Shown piece after piece: positions 1 through 6,226 of a stretch of DNA of 9,464 nucleotides (position 1 is the first letter of the stretch; each line of letters starts with the position of its first letter). Source of the DNA: Desulfovibrio sp. (GTDB lineage Bacteria; Desulfobacterota; Desulfovibrionia; Desulfovibrionales; Desulfovibrionaceae); the NCBI GenBank assembly GCA_020217165.1, contig JAIWOE010000148.1:1-9464 (forward strand). The letters are read 5' to 3'. A program made the position numbers and the translations under genes. The notes under the pieces are model-generated. The model saw nothing but the letters and a program-made list of their open reading frames with translations, ran no database searches and was not told where the DNA came from.

Positions 1-216
1 TACCAGCTGCAAACGTTTTTTGACGAAACACGGGCACTCATCAACGAAAACCGCAAGCGGTACAATCGACTGCTGGCCATTCTGGCGGTCTCGTTGTTGT
101 TGAATCTGTATTCCACGAGCTTTCTGTATACTGTAAGAGACTACGCGGTGAACACCACCCAGCACATCAATCACTTGTACGAAAATCTCATGCGGCTGGT
201 GGTGCCCAAGGAGTAG
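1..216 (+). CDS. C-terminal end of a small membrane protein (partial, unknown)
   Basis: An open frame runs from the window edge to a TAG stop at 214-216, giving the last 71 residues of a protein whose start lies outside the window. The visible part has a charged stretch (residues about 12-21, rich in Glu, Asn, Arg and Lys), one hydrophobic segment of about 20 residues (roughly 23-43, with LLAILAVSLLLNLY) that could cross the membrane, and a polar tail ending in VVPKE. I do not recognise the family. The stop is followed after 34 bases by the next gene on the same strand, so the two may be co-transcribed. Base composition here is visibly less GC-rich than in the rest of the window. That it is coding is supported by the uninterrupted frame, the membrane-like segment and the well-placed ribosome binding site of the next gene just after the stop. 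Confidence 0.6.
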   Translation, partial: YQLQTFFDETRALINENRKRYNRLLAILAVSLLLNLYSTSFLYTVRDYAVNTTQHINHLYENLMRLVVPKE

Positions 217-250
217 CCAGGGCGTTTCCGGTCCAGGCAGGGAGGTAACC

Positions 251-1189
251 ATGGCGCCGCCGGTTAAGATCAAGCGTTCACAAAAAAAAGCCGGGGGTGC
301 TGGCGGCAAGGGGGCGAATCCCTCCGGCGGCGCTGCGTTTGGCAGGCCGGTGCAGATGATTCTCGCCACGGCTGCGGTCACGGCCGTGCTCGTGGTGGCG
401 GCAAACCATTACCTGCCGCGCATTCAGCAGCTAACGTCCGGTTCTCCCGCCACGACGCGACAGCCCGTGGTGCCGTTCCCACCCATCGGGCAATCCCAGA
501 CCAGACCTCTGCCCACCACCAGCGCGCCACCAGCTCCACCTGCGCCACTGCCTGCAGACAATGCCAGCCCTGCCCAGGCCCAGGCCCCCGCAACCGCGGC
601 CGAGTCCCTGTCTGGTCCTTCTGCCGCTCCTCCTGCTTCCGCTCCAGCTCCACCCCCCGCTCCAGGGGGAGGGCAGGGCCAGGCCGTGCAGCAGGCCCTG
701 CAGGATGCCGCCCGGTTGGCAGCCGCACCGCCAGAAGCTCCGCCTGCGCCACCGGCGCGCTCCACCCCGGCGGCCGTGGCCGGGAAAGGTGGCTCCGCCA
801 AGGCCGGCGCCCCGACTCCCCAAAAAGATCCCCCCATCACCGCCGAGGAACGCAATCACATGAACAGCCTGGTGTCCGCCAGGGTGGAGAAGGTCCAGGG
901 ACGTTGCCTGCTGCGAGTAACCACGGCCAAGCCCTTCATGCGGTTCAAGTGGATGCAGCTGGACGGCCCCCCCCGGGTGGCCCTGGATCTGGTGGGCAGC
1001 TGGGACGTCAACGCCATGACGCGTGACCGCGGCGACGGCCTGTGCGCCCGGGAGCTTCGCCTGGGCCGGCACCCCGACCGAGTTCGCCTGGTGGTGGAAC
1101 TGGCCGGCGGCTCCACTGTGGGCCCCCGCACGGCGGTGGTGGAGAAGCTCTCTCCCACGGAATTGCTGGTGACCTTGCCGCATCGGTAA
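251..1189 (+). CDS. Membrane-anchored Pro/Ala-rich protein with C-terminal AMIN-like domain
   Basis: The start is set by GGAGGT at 241-246, four bases before the ATG. The 312-residue protein has a basic N-terminus (KIKRSQKK), one transmembrane segment at about residues 33-52, and a low-complexity linker of Pro, Ala and Gly at about 64-195. A folded C-terminal part from about 205 to the end contains VEKVQGRCLLRVTTAKPF, PPRVALDLVGSW and HPDRVRLVVEL. That pattern (short beta strands, a P-R-hydrophobic-L-D-L motif, then a second R-V-R-L-V-V strand) resembles the AMIN domain found in cell-wall amidases and secretin-associated proteins, which targets proteins to the envelope. The predicted topology is a cytoplasmic N-terminus, a single membrane pass, a flexible spacer across the periplasm and an AMIN-like tip. 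No catalytic domain is present, so it may be a scaffold or localisation factor. The domain call is by eye; the anchor-linker-domain layout is firm. Confidence 0.75.
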   Translation: MAPPVKIKRSQKKAGGAGGKGANPSGGAAFGRPVQMILATAAVTAVLVVAANHYLPRIQQLTSGSPATTRQPVVPFPPIGQSQTRPLPTTSAPPAPPAPLPADNASPAQAQAPATAAESLSGPSAAPPASAPAPPPAPGGGQGQAVQQALQDAARLAAAPPEAPPAPPARSTPAAVAGKGGSAKAGAPTPQKDPPITAEERNHMNSLVSARVEKVQGRCLLRVTTAKPFMRFKWMQLDGPPRVALDLVGSWDVNAMTRDRGDGLCARELRLGRHPDRVRLVVELAGGSTVGPRTAVVEKLSPTELLVTLPHR

Positions 1190-1218
1190 ATGATTCTGTT
1201 GCGCCTCCGCCCATGCCT

Positions 1219-1250
1219 CCCTCCCCGGTTTTCCGGGGAGGGTTTTTTTT
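1219..1250 (+). terminator. Rho-independent terminator after the AMIN-domain gene
   Basis: A perfect 10-base-pair stem (CCCTCCCCGG at 1219-1228 pairing with CCGGGGAGGG at 1233-1242) closes a TTTT loop and is followed directly by eight T residues (1243-1250). It starts 30 bases after the TAA of the upstream gene. This is a textbook intrinsic terminator for plus-strand transcription. Confidence 0.93.
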
Positions 1251-1335
1251 GGTGTCGGCGGACCCGTCGCCCTGCTGTATAGCAGGCCAGCCAGGTCACC
1301 CCCGGTTTTCCGGGGAGGGTTTTTTTTGGTGTCGG
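1223..1335 (+). repeat. Direct repeat of a 36-base terminator unit (1223-1258 and 1300-1335)
   Basis: The two terminators share 36 identical consecutive bases. The identity includes the inner stem, the loop, the T8 tract and a further GGTGTCGG that plays no part in the hairpin. The copies start 77 bases apart. Identity beyond the functional hairpin points to recent duplication or to a family of repeated terminator cassettes in this genome, not to convergence. Between the copies lies a small hairpin, CCTGCT-GTAT-AGCAGG (1271-1286). Confidence 0.85.
1297..1327 (+). terminator. Second, tandem Rho-independent terminator
   Basis: The same downstream arm CCGGGGAGGG (1310-1319), TTTT loop (1306-1309) and T8 tract (1320-1327) recur. 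The upstream arm keeps only CCCCGG (1300-1305) as a perfect match; the outer part of the stem is mismatched. The stem is therefore about 6 base pairs plus a weak outer end. It probably still terminates, less efficiently than the first copy, and insulates the downstream regulator promoter from read-through. Confidence 0.75.
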
Positions 1336-1369
1336 AGCGTGATCCTGGGCGCAATTCAGAATGATCGTC

Positions 1370-1399
1370 TTGACAATTGCCAATACACAGACGTATTGA
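1370..1399 (+). promoter_or_regulatory. Candidate sigma70 promoter of the lrp-putA operon
   Basis: A perfect -35 box TTGACA lies at 1370-1375. The best -10 candidate is TATTGA at 1394-1399, after an 18-base spacer; it matches the consensus poorly. This is the only good -35 hexamer between the terminators and the regulator gene. A strong -35 with a weak -10 overlapped by an inverted repeat fits a regulated promoter. The predicted transcription start would fall at about 1405, essentially on the ATG of the regulator. Confidence 0.45.
1381..1398. promoter_or_regulatory. Inverted repeat, candidate operator for the Lrp-family regulator
   Basis: CAATAC (1381-1386) and GTATTG (1393-1398) form a perfect 6-base inverted repeat with a 6-base spacer, ending 6 bases before the regulator's ATG and overlapping the predicted -10. 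Lrp/AsnC proteins bind as dimers to such dyads and commonly autoregulate. The assignment to this regulator is inferred from position alone. Confidence 0.4.
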
Positions 1400-1404
1400 C
1401 GGTT

Positions 1405-1896
1405 ATGGCATATGATCTTGATCGAATCGACGTTCAGATACTCCGCATGCTGCAGGAGAACGCCCGCACTTCCAACGCCGCCATTGCCCGCGAGGTGGGC
1501 ATGGCGCCCTCGGCCGTGCTGGAGCGCATCCGCAAGCTGGAGCGTCGGCAGGTCATCCTGGGGTACACGGCGCAGCTCAACCCCGCCGCCCTGGGCCGGG
1601 GGCTCACCGCCTTCACTAATGTGCGCACCGAGGAGGCCGTGGGCGCCACCGAGGCTGGAGAGGAGCTGGCCAGGCTCCCCGGCGTGCAGGAGGTGCATCA
1701 CACCGCCGGCCAGGACTGCTACCTGGTGAAGCTGCGCGTGGCGGATACCACCGCCCTGGCCCAGCTGCTCAAGCAGTTTGGCGCCGTGCCCACGGTGCGG
1801 GACACCCGCACCACCATTGTGCTGACCACTGTTTGTGAATCCAACCCCTTGCCCCTTCCCGACCCCGAGGCCGGGGAGGGCGGCCGCCAGGCATAA
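1405..1896 (+). CDS. Lrp/AsnC-family transcriptional regulator, likely controller of putA
   Basis: The 163-residue protein has the standard family layout. The opening MAYDLDRIDVQILRMLQENA is the typical Lrp N-terminus. A helix-turn-helix lies at about 23-44 (NAAIAREVGMAPSAVLERIR, then KLE), and a ligand-sensing RAM domain at about 68-143 includes AGQDCYLVKLRV. The start was chosen because the family N-terminus begins right at this ATG; there is no good Shine-Dalgarno before it (only ACGG). The frame extends upstream through the terminators, but that part is not coding. The stop at 1894-1896 lies 12 bases before putA on the same strand, so the pair is an operon. Lrp-type PutR proteins control putA by sensing proline in alpha-proteobacteria; the same role here is inferred from adjacency. 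The last 15 or so residues are Pro/Gly-rich and not part of the family core. Confidence 0.9.
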   Translation: MAYDLDRIDVQILRMLQENARTSNAAIAREVGMAPSAVLERIRKLERRQVILGYTAQLNPAALGRGLTAFTNVRTEEAVGATEAGEELARLPGVQEVHHTAGQDCYLVKLRVADTTALAQLLKQFGAVPTVRDTRTTIVLTTVCESNPLPLPDPEAGEGGRQA

Positions 1897-1908
1897 GGAA
1901 GTATCCGC

Positions 1909-4896
1909 ATGGATCCTCGCACCCTCGAACCCGCCGTCATTGCCCGCGGCAAGGAATTTTTCGCCAGCATCAGCGGCGAGGCACCCTCCATATTCGATAA
2001 AGGCTGGTGGACCGGCAAGGTCATGGACTGGTCCATGAAGCACGAAGACTTCAAGGTGAAGATGTTCCGCTTTGTGGATGTCATCCCGGCCATTCACGAC
2101 ACCGATTCCCTGGTCCGCCACATCAAGGAGTATTTCCAGGACGGTTGCGGGGAGCTGCCGCCGGTCATGTCCGCCGGGCTCAAAGGGGCCAGCCTGGCCG
2201 GGTCCCTGGGTCTGGGGCTGATGGCCAAGGGCATCCGCTCCAATATCGAGAAGATGGGCCGCCAGTTCATCGTGGGCCAGGACGCCAAGGAAGCCGTGAG
2301 CTCCATCGAAAAGCTGCGCAAGGACGGCTTCGCCTTTGTCATCGACAGCCTGGGCGAGGCCACCATGAGTGAAGAGGAAGCCGACGAGCATCTGGAAGAT
2401 CACCTCAAGCTCCTGGATGTCCTTGGCGCGGCCCAGAAAAAATGGAAGCCCCTGGGAGATGCTGGCAACGATTTGGACTGGGGCCACGCGCCCAAGGTGA
2501 ACCTGGCCGTGAAGCCCACGGCCTTCTATTCCCAGGCCACTCCCAAGGACTTCGATGGCTCCGTGCAGGGCATGCTCAAACGCCTGCTGCCCATGGCTCT
2601 GAAGATCAAGGAAATCGGTGGATTCCTGTGCATCGACATGGAGCAGTTGAGCGTCAAGGACATCACCATCGAGGCCTACAAGCGCCTCCTGCTGCACCCC
2701 GAGCTCAAGGACTACCCCCACCTGGGGCTGGTACTCCAGACCTATCTGCGTGACACCGAGACCGACCTGGACAGCCTGCTGGCCTGGGCCCGGCAGCACA
2801 ACCGCCAGATTTCCCTGCGCATGGTCAAGGGCGCATACTGGGATTACGAAACCGTGGTGGCCCGGCAGAATGGCTGGGAAGCTCCGGTGTGGCTGCAAAA
2901 GCCCGAATCCGACGCCTGCTACGAGCGCTGCGCCTGGAAGATCCTCCAGCATGCGGACATCTGCCATCTAGCCTGCGCCTCGCACAATATCCGCACCATC
3001 AGCGCCGTGATGGAGATGGCCAAGGCCCTGGGCGTGGACGAGAGCCGCTACGAATTCCAGGTGCTCTACGGCATGGCCGAACCCGTGCGCAAGGGCCTGA
3101 AAAACGTGGCCGGCCGCGTGCGCCTGTATTGTCCCTATGGCGACCTCATCCCCGGCATGGCCTATCTGGTCCGTCGCTTGCTGGAAAACACGGCCAATGA
3201 GAGCTTTCTGCGCCAGAGTTTCGTGGACGAAGCCAGCCAGGAAGAACTGCTGGCCGATCCGGCAACCAAGATCCTGCCTGCGCCCGAGCCCGTCGCAGCC
3301 ACCGCCTGCGTCAAAAAGCCTTTTGAGAACGAAGCCATGGTGGACTTTACCCTTGCCGAGAGCCGCGAGGCCTTCCCGGCAGCCATTGCCATGGTCCGCG
3401 GACGCCTGGGAAGGACGTACCCCCTATGGATTGGCGGCAGGGACGTGGAAACGCCAGACACCATCGCCACCCGCAACCCGGCCAACCAGAGCGAGGTGAT
3501 CGGCCATGTGTGCCAGGCCGGGGTGGAGGACGTGGAAGCCGCCATCGCTGCAGCCAAAACACAGCAGAAGGCCTGGGCCAGACTGCCTGCCTCCCAGCGG
3601 GCGGACTGCCTGCGCAAGGCAGCCGCCATCTGCCGCGAACGGTTTTTCGAACTGAGCGCCTGGCAGATCCTGGAAGTGGGCAAGCAGTGGGAACAGGCTT
3701 ATGCTGATGTGGCTGAAGCCATAGACTTTTTGGAATACTACGCCAACGAGGCCGAGCGCCTGGCCACGCCGCGCACCGAAGCCTCCCTGCCCGGCGAATC
3801 CAACCGACTGGGCTACCGGGCCAAGGGGCTGGTGGCCGTCATCGCGCCCTGGAATTTCCCCTTTGCCATTTCCGTGGGCATGTGCGCCGCGGCCCTGGTT
3901 ACGGGCAATGCGGTGCTGTACAAGCCGTCCAGCCTGTCATCCGTGGTGGGCTACGGGCTGAAGGAAGTCTTCCAGGCCGCCGGTATCCCTGGCGGAGTGT
4001 TCAATTACCTGCCAGGCCGCAGTTCCGTCATGGGCGATCACCTGGTGGGCCATAAAGACATTCACGTCATCGCCTTCACCGGGTCCATGGAAGTGGGGCT
4101 GCACATCCTCAAGTCCGCCGCCATCCCCGCGCCGGGCCAGGCTCATGTGAAGCGTGTGATTGCCGAGATGGGTGGCAAGAACGCCATCATCATTGATGAT
4201 GACGCCGAGCTGGACGAAGCCGTGGCTGGCACCCTGTACTCCGCCTTTGGCTTTCAGGGGCAGAAATGCTCGGCGTGTTCGCGGGTCATCGTGCTGGACG
4301 GCGTGTACGAACGGTTCGTGCCCCGGCTGGTGGCGGCGGCGCGGTCCATCAAGATCGGTCCGGCCGAGGATCCGTCAAATGTCATGGGCCCGGTCATCGA
4401 CCCCAGGCAGCAACGCAACGTCAACCAGTATGTGGAGCTGGCCCACACCGAGGGCAACGTGCTGCTCATGCACACCGCACCGCAGCCCCTGTGGGCCCAA
4501 GGGTGCTACGTGCCTCTGACCATTGTGGAGGGCATCTTGCCGCAGCACCGCCTGGCCCAGGAGGAGATCTTCGGGCCGGTGTTGTCCATCATGCGGGCCA
4601 GGGACTTTGACCAGGCCATGGACTGGGCCAACGGCACGCAATTTGCTTTGACGGCGGGCCTGTATTCCCGGTCTCCGGCACGCATCGAGCGCTTTACGCA
4701 GGAGATGGAGGCGGGCAACCTGTACGTCAACCGTGGCACCACCGGCGCGCTGGTGCACCGGCAGCCCTTTGGCGGGTTCAAGCTCTCGGGCGTGGGTTCC
4801 AAGGCCGGCGGGCCGGACTATCTGCTGCAGTTTGTGGACCCTGTGAACATCACTGAAAACACCATGCGCCGTGGCTTTGCCCCGGTGGAGGAATAG
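1909..4896 (+). CDS. putA: Bifunctional proline dehydrogenase / L-glutamate-gamma-semialdehyde dehydrogenase PutA
   Basis: This enzyme oxidises proline to glutamate in two steps: an FAD-dependent dehydrogenase forms pyrroline-5-carboxylate and an NAD-dependent dehydrogenase oxidises its open form. The start follows AAGGAAG at 1895-1901. The proline dehydrogenase half shows SLRMVKGAYWD (302-312), LYGMAE (386-391) and the substrate-binding RRLLEN motif (422-427) in a typical PutA context. The aldehyde dehydrogenase half starts near 505 and has APWNFPF (646-652), FTGS (723-726), the general base Glu in EMGGKN (Glu753), the catalytic Cys in GQKC (Cys787) and EEIFGP (885-890). At 995 residues it is a short type-A PutA. 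It lacks both the N-terminal ribbon-helix-helix DNA-binding domain of enteric PutA and the C-terminal extension of long forms, so it cannot repress its own gene, which fits a separate Lrp-family regulator upstream. All key residues checked are present. Confidence 0.97.
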   Translation: MDPRTLEPAVIARGKEFFASISGEAPSIFDKGWWTGKVMDWSMKHEDFKVKMFRFVDVIPAIHDTDSLVRHIKEYFQDGCGELPPVMSAGLKGASLAGSLGLGLMAKGIRSNIEKMGRQFIVGQDAKEAVSSIEKLRKDGFAFVIDSLGEATMSEEEADEHLEDHLKLLDVLGAAQKKWKPLGDAGNDLDWGHAPKVNLAVKPTAFYSQATPKDFDGSVQGMLKRLLPMALKIKEIGGFLCIDMEQLSVKDITIEAYKRLLLHPELKDYPHLGLVLQTYLRDTETDLDSLLAWARQHNRQISLRMVKGAYWDYETVVARQNGWEAPVWLQKPESDACYERCAWKILQHADICHLACASHNIRTISAVMEMAKALGVDESRYEFQVLYGMAEPVRKGLKNVAGRVRLYCPYGDLIPGMAYLVRRLLENTANESFLRQSFVDEASQEELLADPATKILPAPEPVAATACVKKPFENEAMVDFTLAESREAFPAAIAMVRGRLGRTYPLWIGGRDVETPDTIATRNPANQSEVIGHVCQAGVEDVEAAIAAAKTQQKAWARLPASQRADCLRKAAAICRERFFELSAWQILEVGKQWEQAYADVAEAIDFLEYYANEAERLATPRTEASLPGESNRLGYRAKGLVAVIAPWNFPFAISVGMCAAALVTGNAVLYKPSSLSSVVGYGLKEVFQAAGIPGGVFNYLPGRSSVMGDHLVGHKDIHVIAFTGSMEVGLHILKSAAIPAPGQAHVKRVIAEMGGKNAIIIDDDAELDEAVAGTLYSAFGFQGQKCSACSRVIVLDGVYERFVPRLVAAARSIKIGPAEDPSNVMGPVIDPRQQRNVNQYVELAHTEGNVLLMHTAPQPLWAQGCYVPLTIVEGILPQHRLAQEEIFGPVLSIMRARDFDQAMDWANGTQFALTAGLYSRSPARIERFTQEMEAGNLYVNRGTTGALVHRQPFGGFKLSGVGSKAGGPDYLLQFVDPVNITENTMRRGFAPVEE

Positions 4897-4927
4897 AGGG
4901 GACGAGGAGAGGGGAGCGCGTGCGGCA

Positions 4928-4962
4928 GGGGGGGGCGTCTGGTCCGAAGACAGACCTCCCCC
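4928..4962 (+). terminator. Possible terminator hairpin downstream of putA
   Basis: A G-run (4928-4934) plus GTCTG (4936-4940) pairs with CAGAC (4950-4954) plus TCCCCC (4956-4961), with one C-C mismatch and a G-T wobble, closing a 9-base loop. It begins about 30 bases after the putA stop and is followed only by TTGCCCTT, so the U-tract is poor. It is the best candidate for the putA transcript end, but weak as an intrinsic terminator. Confidence 0.4.
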
Positions 4963-5000
4963 TTGCCCTTGCGCCGCCCGTGGAAGCGCGAGGCGGAACA

Positions 5001-5042
5001 CCCAACTGGCCGGAAGATCACATGATCTCCCGGCCAGTTGGG
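5001..5042. repeat. 42-base near-perfect palindrome
   Basis: The outer arms CCCAACTGGCCGG (5001-5013) and CCGGCCAGTTGGG (5030-5042) are exact reverse complements. Inside them AGATCA (5015-5020) and TGATCT (5023-5028) also pair, leaving a CA loop and one mismatched pair (A5014/C5029). That pair is A-C on plus and G-U on minus. No T tract follows on either side, so it is not a classical intrinsic terminator. It could be a bidirectional terminator of another kind, a transcript-stabilising hairpin or a protein-binding site. Confidence 0.8.
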
Positions 5043-5213
5043 TTCCAGGAAGGGCGTGCGGGGGAATACACTCTCTGGAGAAAGGACTTTCCCCCCGAAA
5101 GCACGTAGGGAAGTGCTGTTCCAAATTTCGGGGAGGACCGTCCACCAGCATGCGTGGATGTTGGCGGACTCACGGAGCCTGCGGCTCCGGGGCCACCTTG
5201 CAGGCGGCCTGAT

Positions 5214-5253
5214 GTGTTGCGTTTTTTGTGGACGTATGTTGAGGACGCAACAC
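5214..5253 (-). repeat. Inverted repeat abutting the dapA stop codon
   Basis: ACGCAACAC (5245-5253) and GTGTTGCGT (5214-5222) are exact 9-base reverse complements separated by 22 bases; the repeat touches the last base of the dapA stop. The position suggests a 3'-end hairpin for the dapA transcript, but the loop is long and no U-tract follows on minus. Confidence 0.45.
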
Positions 5254-6131
5254 TAGACCAGCCCGGCGGTTTTCAGGGCCGCGTCGAGCTCGCGTTCGTG
5301 CTCGGGGCTCAGGGGCACCATGGGCAGGCGGACTTCAAAGGTGATCTTGCCCATTTTGGCCAGGGCGGTCTTGGCGGGCACGGGGTTGGTCTCGATGAAC
5401 ATGACCCGGTTCAGGGGGTTGAGGAAGTAGTGGAGCTTGCGGGCCTCGCCAAAATCGCAGCTCTAGAAGGCCGTGCACATGCGAGCCATCTGGGACGGGC
5501 AGATGTTGGACACCACGCTGATGACGCCCACACCGCCCACGGACAGCAGGGGCAGCACGGTGAAGTCATCCCCGGAAAGCAGAATGAATTCCGGCCCGCA
5601 AAATTCCATGACTTCGCTCACCTGCTTCAGATCCCCCGTGGCTTCCTTGATCCCCTTGACTTCGGGAATTTCGCGGAACATCCGGGCCACGGTTTTGGGC
5701 AGCAGGTTCACGCTGGTGCGGCCGGGCACGTTATACACGATGAACGGCATGGACACTTCTGCGGCAATGGCCTTGAAGTGCGCCACCAAGCCTTCCTGGG
5801 TGGGTTTGTTATAGTAGGGGGTGATGAGCAGGGCGGCGTCGGCGCCGGTTTCCTTGGCATGGCGTGTCAGTTCAATGGCTTCCCGGGTGTTGTTGGAGCC
5901 GGCGCCGGCAATGACGGGCACGCGGCCTTTGACCTGGTCCACGCAAATGGAGATGACGTTGCGGTGCTCCTCATGGGAGAGGGTGGCGGATTCGCCGGTG
6001 GTGCCGCAGGGAACAAGGCCGTTGATGCCCTGTTCGATCTGCCATTCGATGAGACGACGGTACGCCTCTTCGTCCACCTGGCCGTTCTTGAAGGGAGTGA
6101 CGAGAGCCGTGATGGCGCCGCGAATCTGCAT
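5253..6131 (-). CDS. dapA: 4-hydroxy-tetrahydrodipicolinate synthase DapA, interrupted by an in-frame TAG
   Basis: DapA condenses pyruvate with aspartate semialdehyde in the first committed step to diaminopimelate and lysine. The ATG at 6131 is preferred over the one at 6137 because GGAGG (6139-6143) is 7 bases from the former and only 1 from the latter; [14 protein letters not shown] is also the normal family N-terminus. Active-site residues sit almost exactly at E. coli numbering: Thr44-Thr45 in GTTGE, Tyr133 and Arg138 in YNVPGRT, and the Schiff-base Lys162 in GIKEATGD. Codon 223 is TAG (5463-5465). After it the same frame continues for 69 codons with a recognisable DapA C-terminus ([37 protein letters not shown]) to a second TAG at 5253-5255, giving the usual length of 292. 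If translation stops at 223 the product lacks the C-terminal helical domain. The gene is either disrupted, mis-sequenced or read through. The family assignment itself is certain. Confidence 0.9.
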
Positions 6132-6138
6132 GGTCATG

Positions 6139-6143
6139 CCTCC
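6139..6143 (-). promoter_or_regulatory. Ribosome binding site that decides the dapA start
   Basis: Minus-strand GGAGG lies 7 bases before the ATG at 6131 and 1 base before an in-frame ATG at 6137. The spacing rules in favour of the inner ATG, shortening the protein by two residues to the family's normal start. Confidence 0.8.
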
Positions 6144-6226
6144 TGCCGCCGGGGACTGCAGACGGGATCAAGATAAAGGATTACATTGACGATAGCACCG
6201 CGAAAGGGGCTTCTGCAAGAGTTTCT

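Larger units (their letters stand above)
4897..5252. other. Gene-free convergent intergenic region packed with inverted repeats
   Basis: This stretch of about 356 bases lies between the ends of putA (plus) and dapA (minus). No frame in it resembles a known protein. It contains at least seven hairpins: 4928-4961; 5001-5042; 5093-5133 (CCCCGAAA with TTTCGGGG, with AGCAC/GTGCT inside); 5140-5169 (GTCCACCA with TGGCGGAC); 5173-5189 (CGGAGCC-TGC-GGCTCCG, perfect); 5191-5209 (GGCCACC with GGCGGCC); and 5214-5253 (GTGTTGCGT with ACGCAACAC). Several have a single A-C mismatch when read on plus that becomes a G-U wobble on minus. The region may serve as a two-way transcription end, a 3' untranslated structure, or a small RNA. 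Confidence 0.6.

Noticed and set aside
431..1354. 307-codon open frame on the minus strand across the AMIN-domain gene
   Set aside because: It runs through two plus-strand terminators, whose reverse complement gives repeated PKKTLPGKPG-like words, and has no domain signature.
1042..1404. Upstream extension of the regulator frame
   Set aside because: The frame is open but crosses the end of the AMIN gene and both terminators; the family N-terminus begins at 1405.
856..2967. 703-codon open frame on the minus strand
   Set aside because: It lies opposite the AMIN gene, both terminators, the regulator and the first third of putA; its translation is low-complexity and matches no family. It is a by-product of high GC codon bias.
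4871..5256. Small plus-strand open frames in the convergent gap
   Set aside because: They run through the palindrome and other hairpins, have no ribosome binding sites and encode no recognisable protein.
5463..5465. Pyrrolysine as the meaning of the TAG in dapA
   Set aside because: Not fully excluded, but TAG ends at least three other genes here as an ordinary stop, no PYL signal is visible and DapA is not a known Pyl protein; nonsense change or error is more likely.
5154..6176. 340-codon plus-strand open frame opposite dapA
   Set aside because: The opposite strand encodes DapA with catalytic residues in place; this frame is its Gly/His-rich shadow.
6189..6218. Possible minus-strand promoter between dapF and dapA (TTGCAG, 18 bases, TATCGT)
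   Set aside because: Both hexamers are poor and the spacer is long; the match is no better than chance for a 95-base gap.
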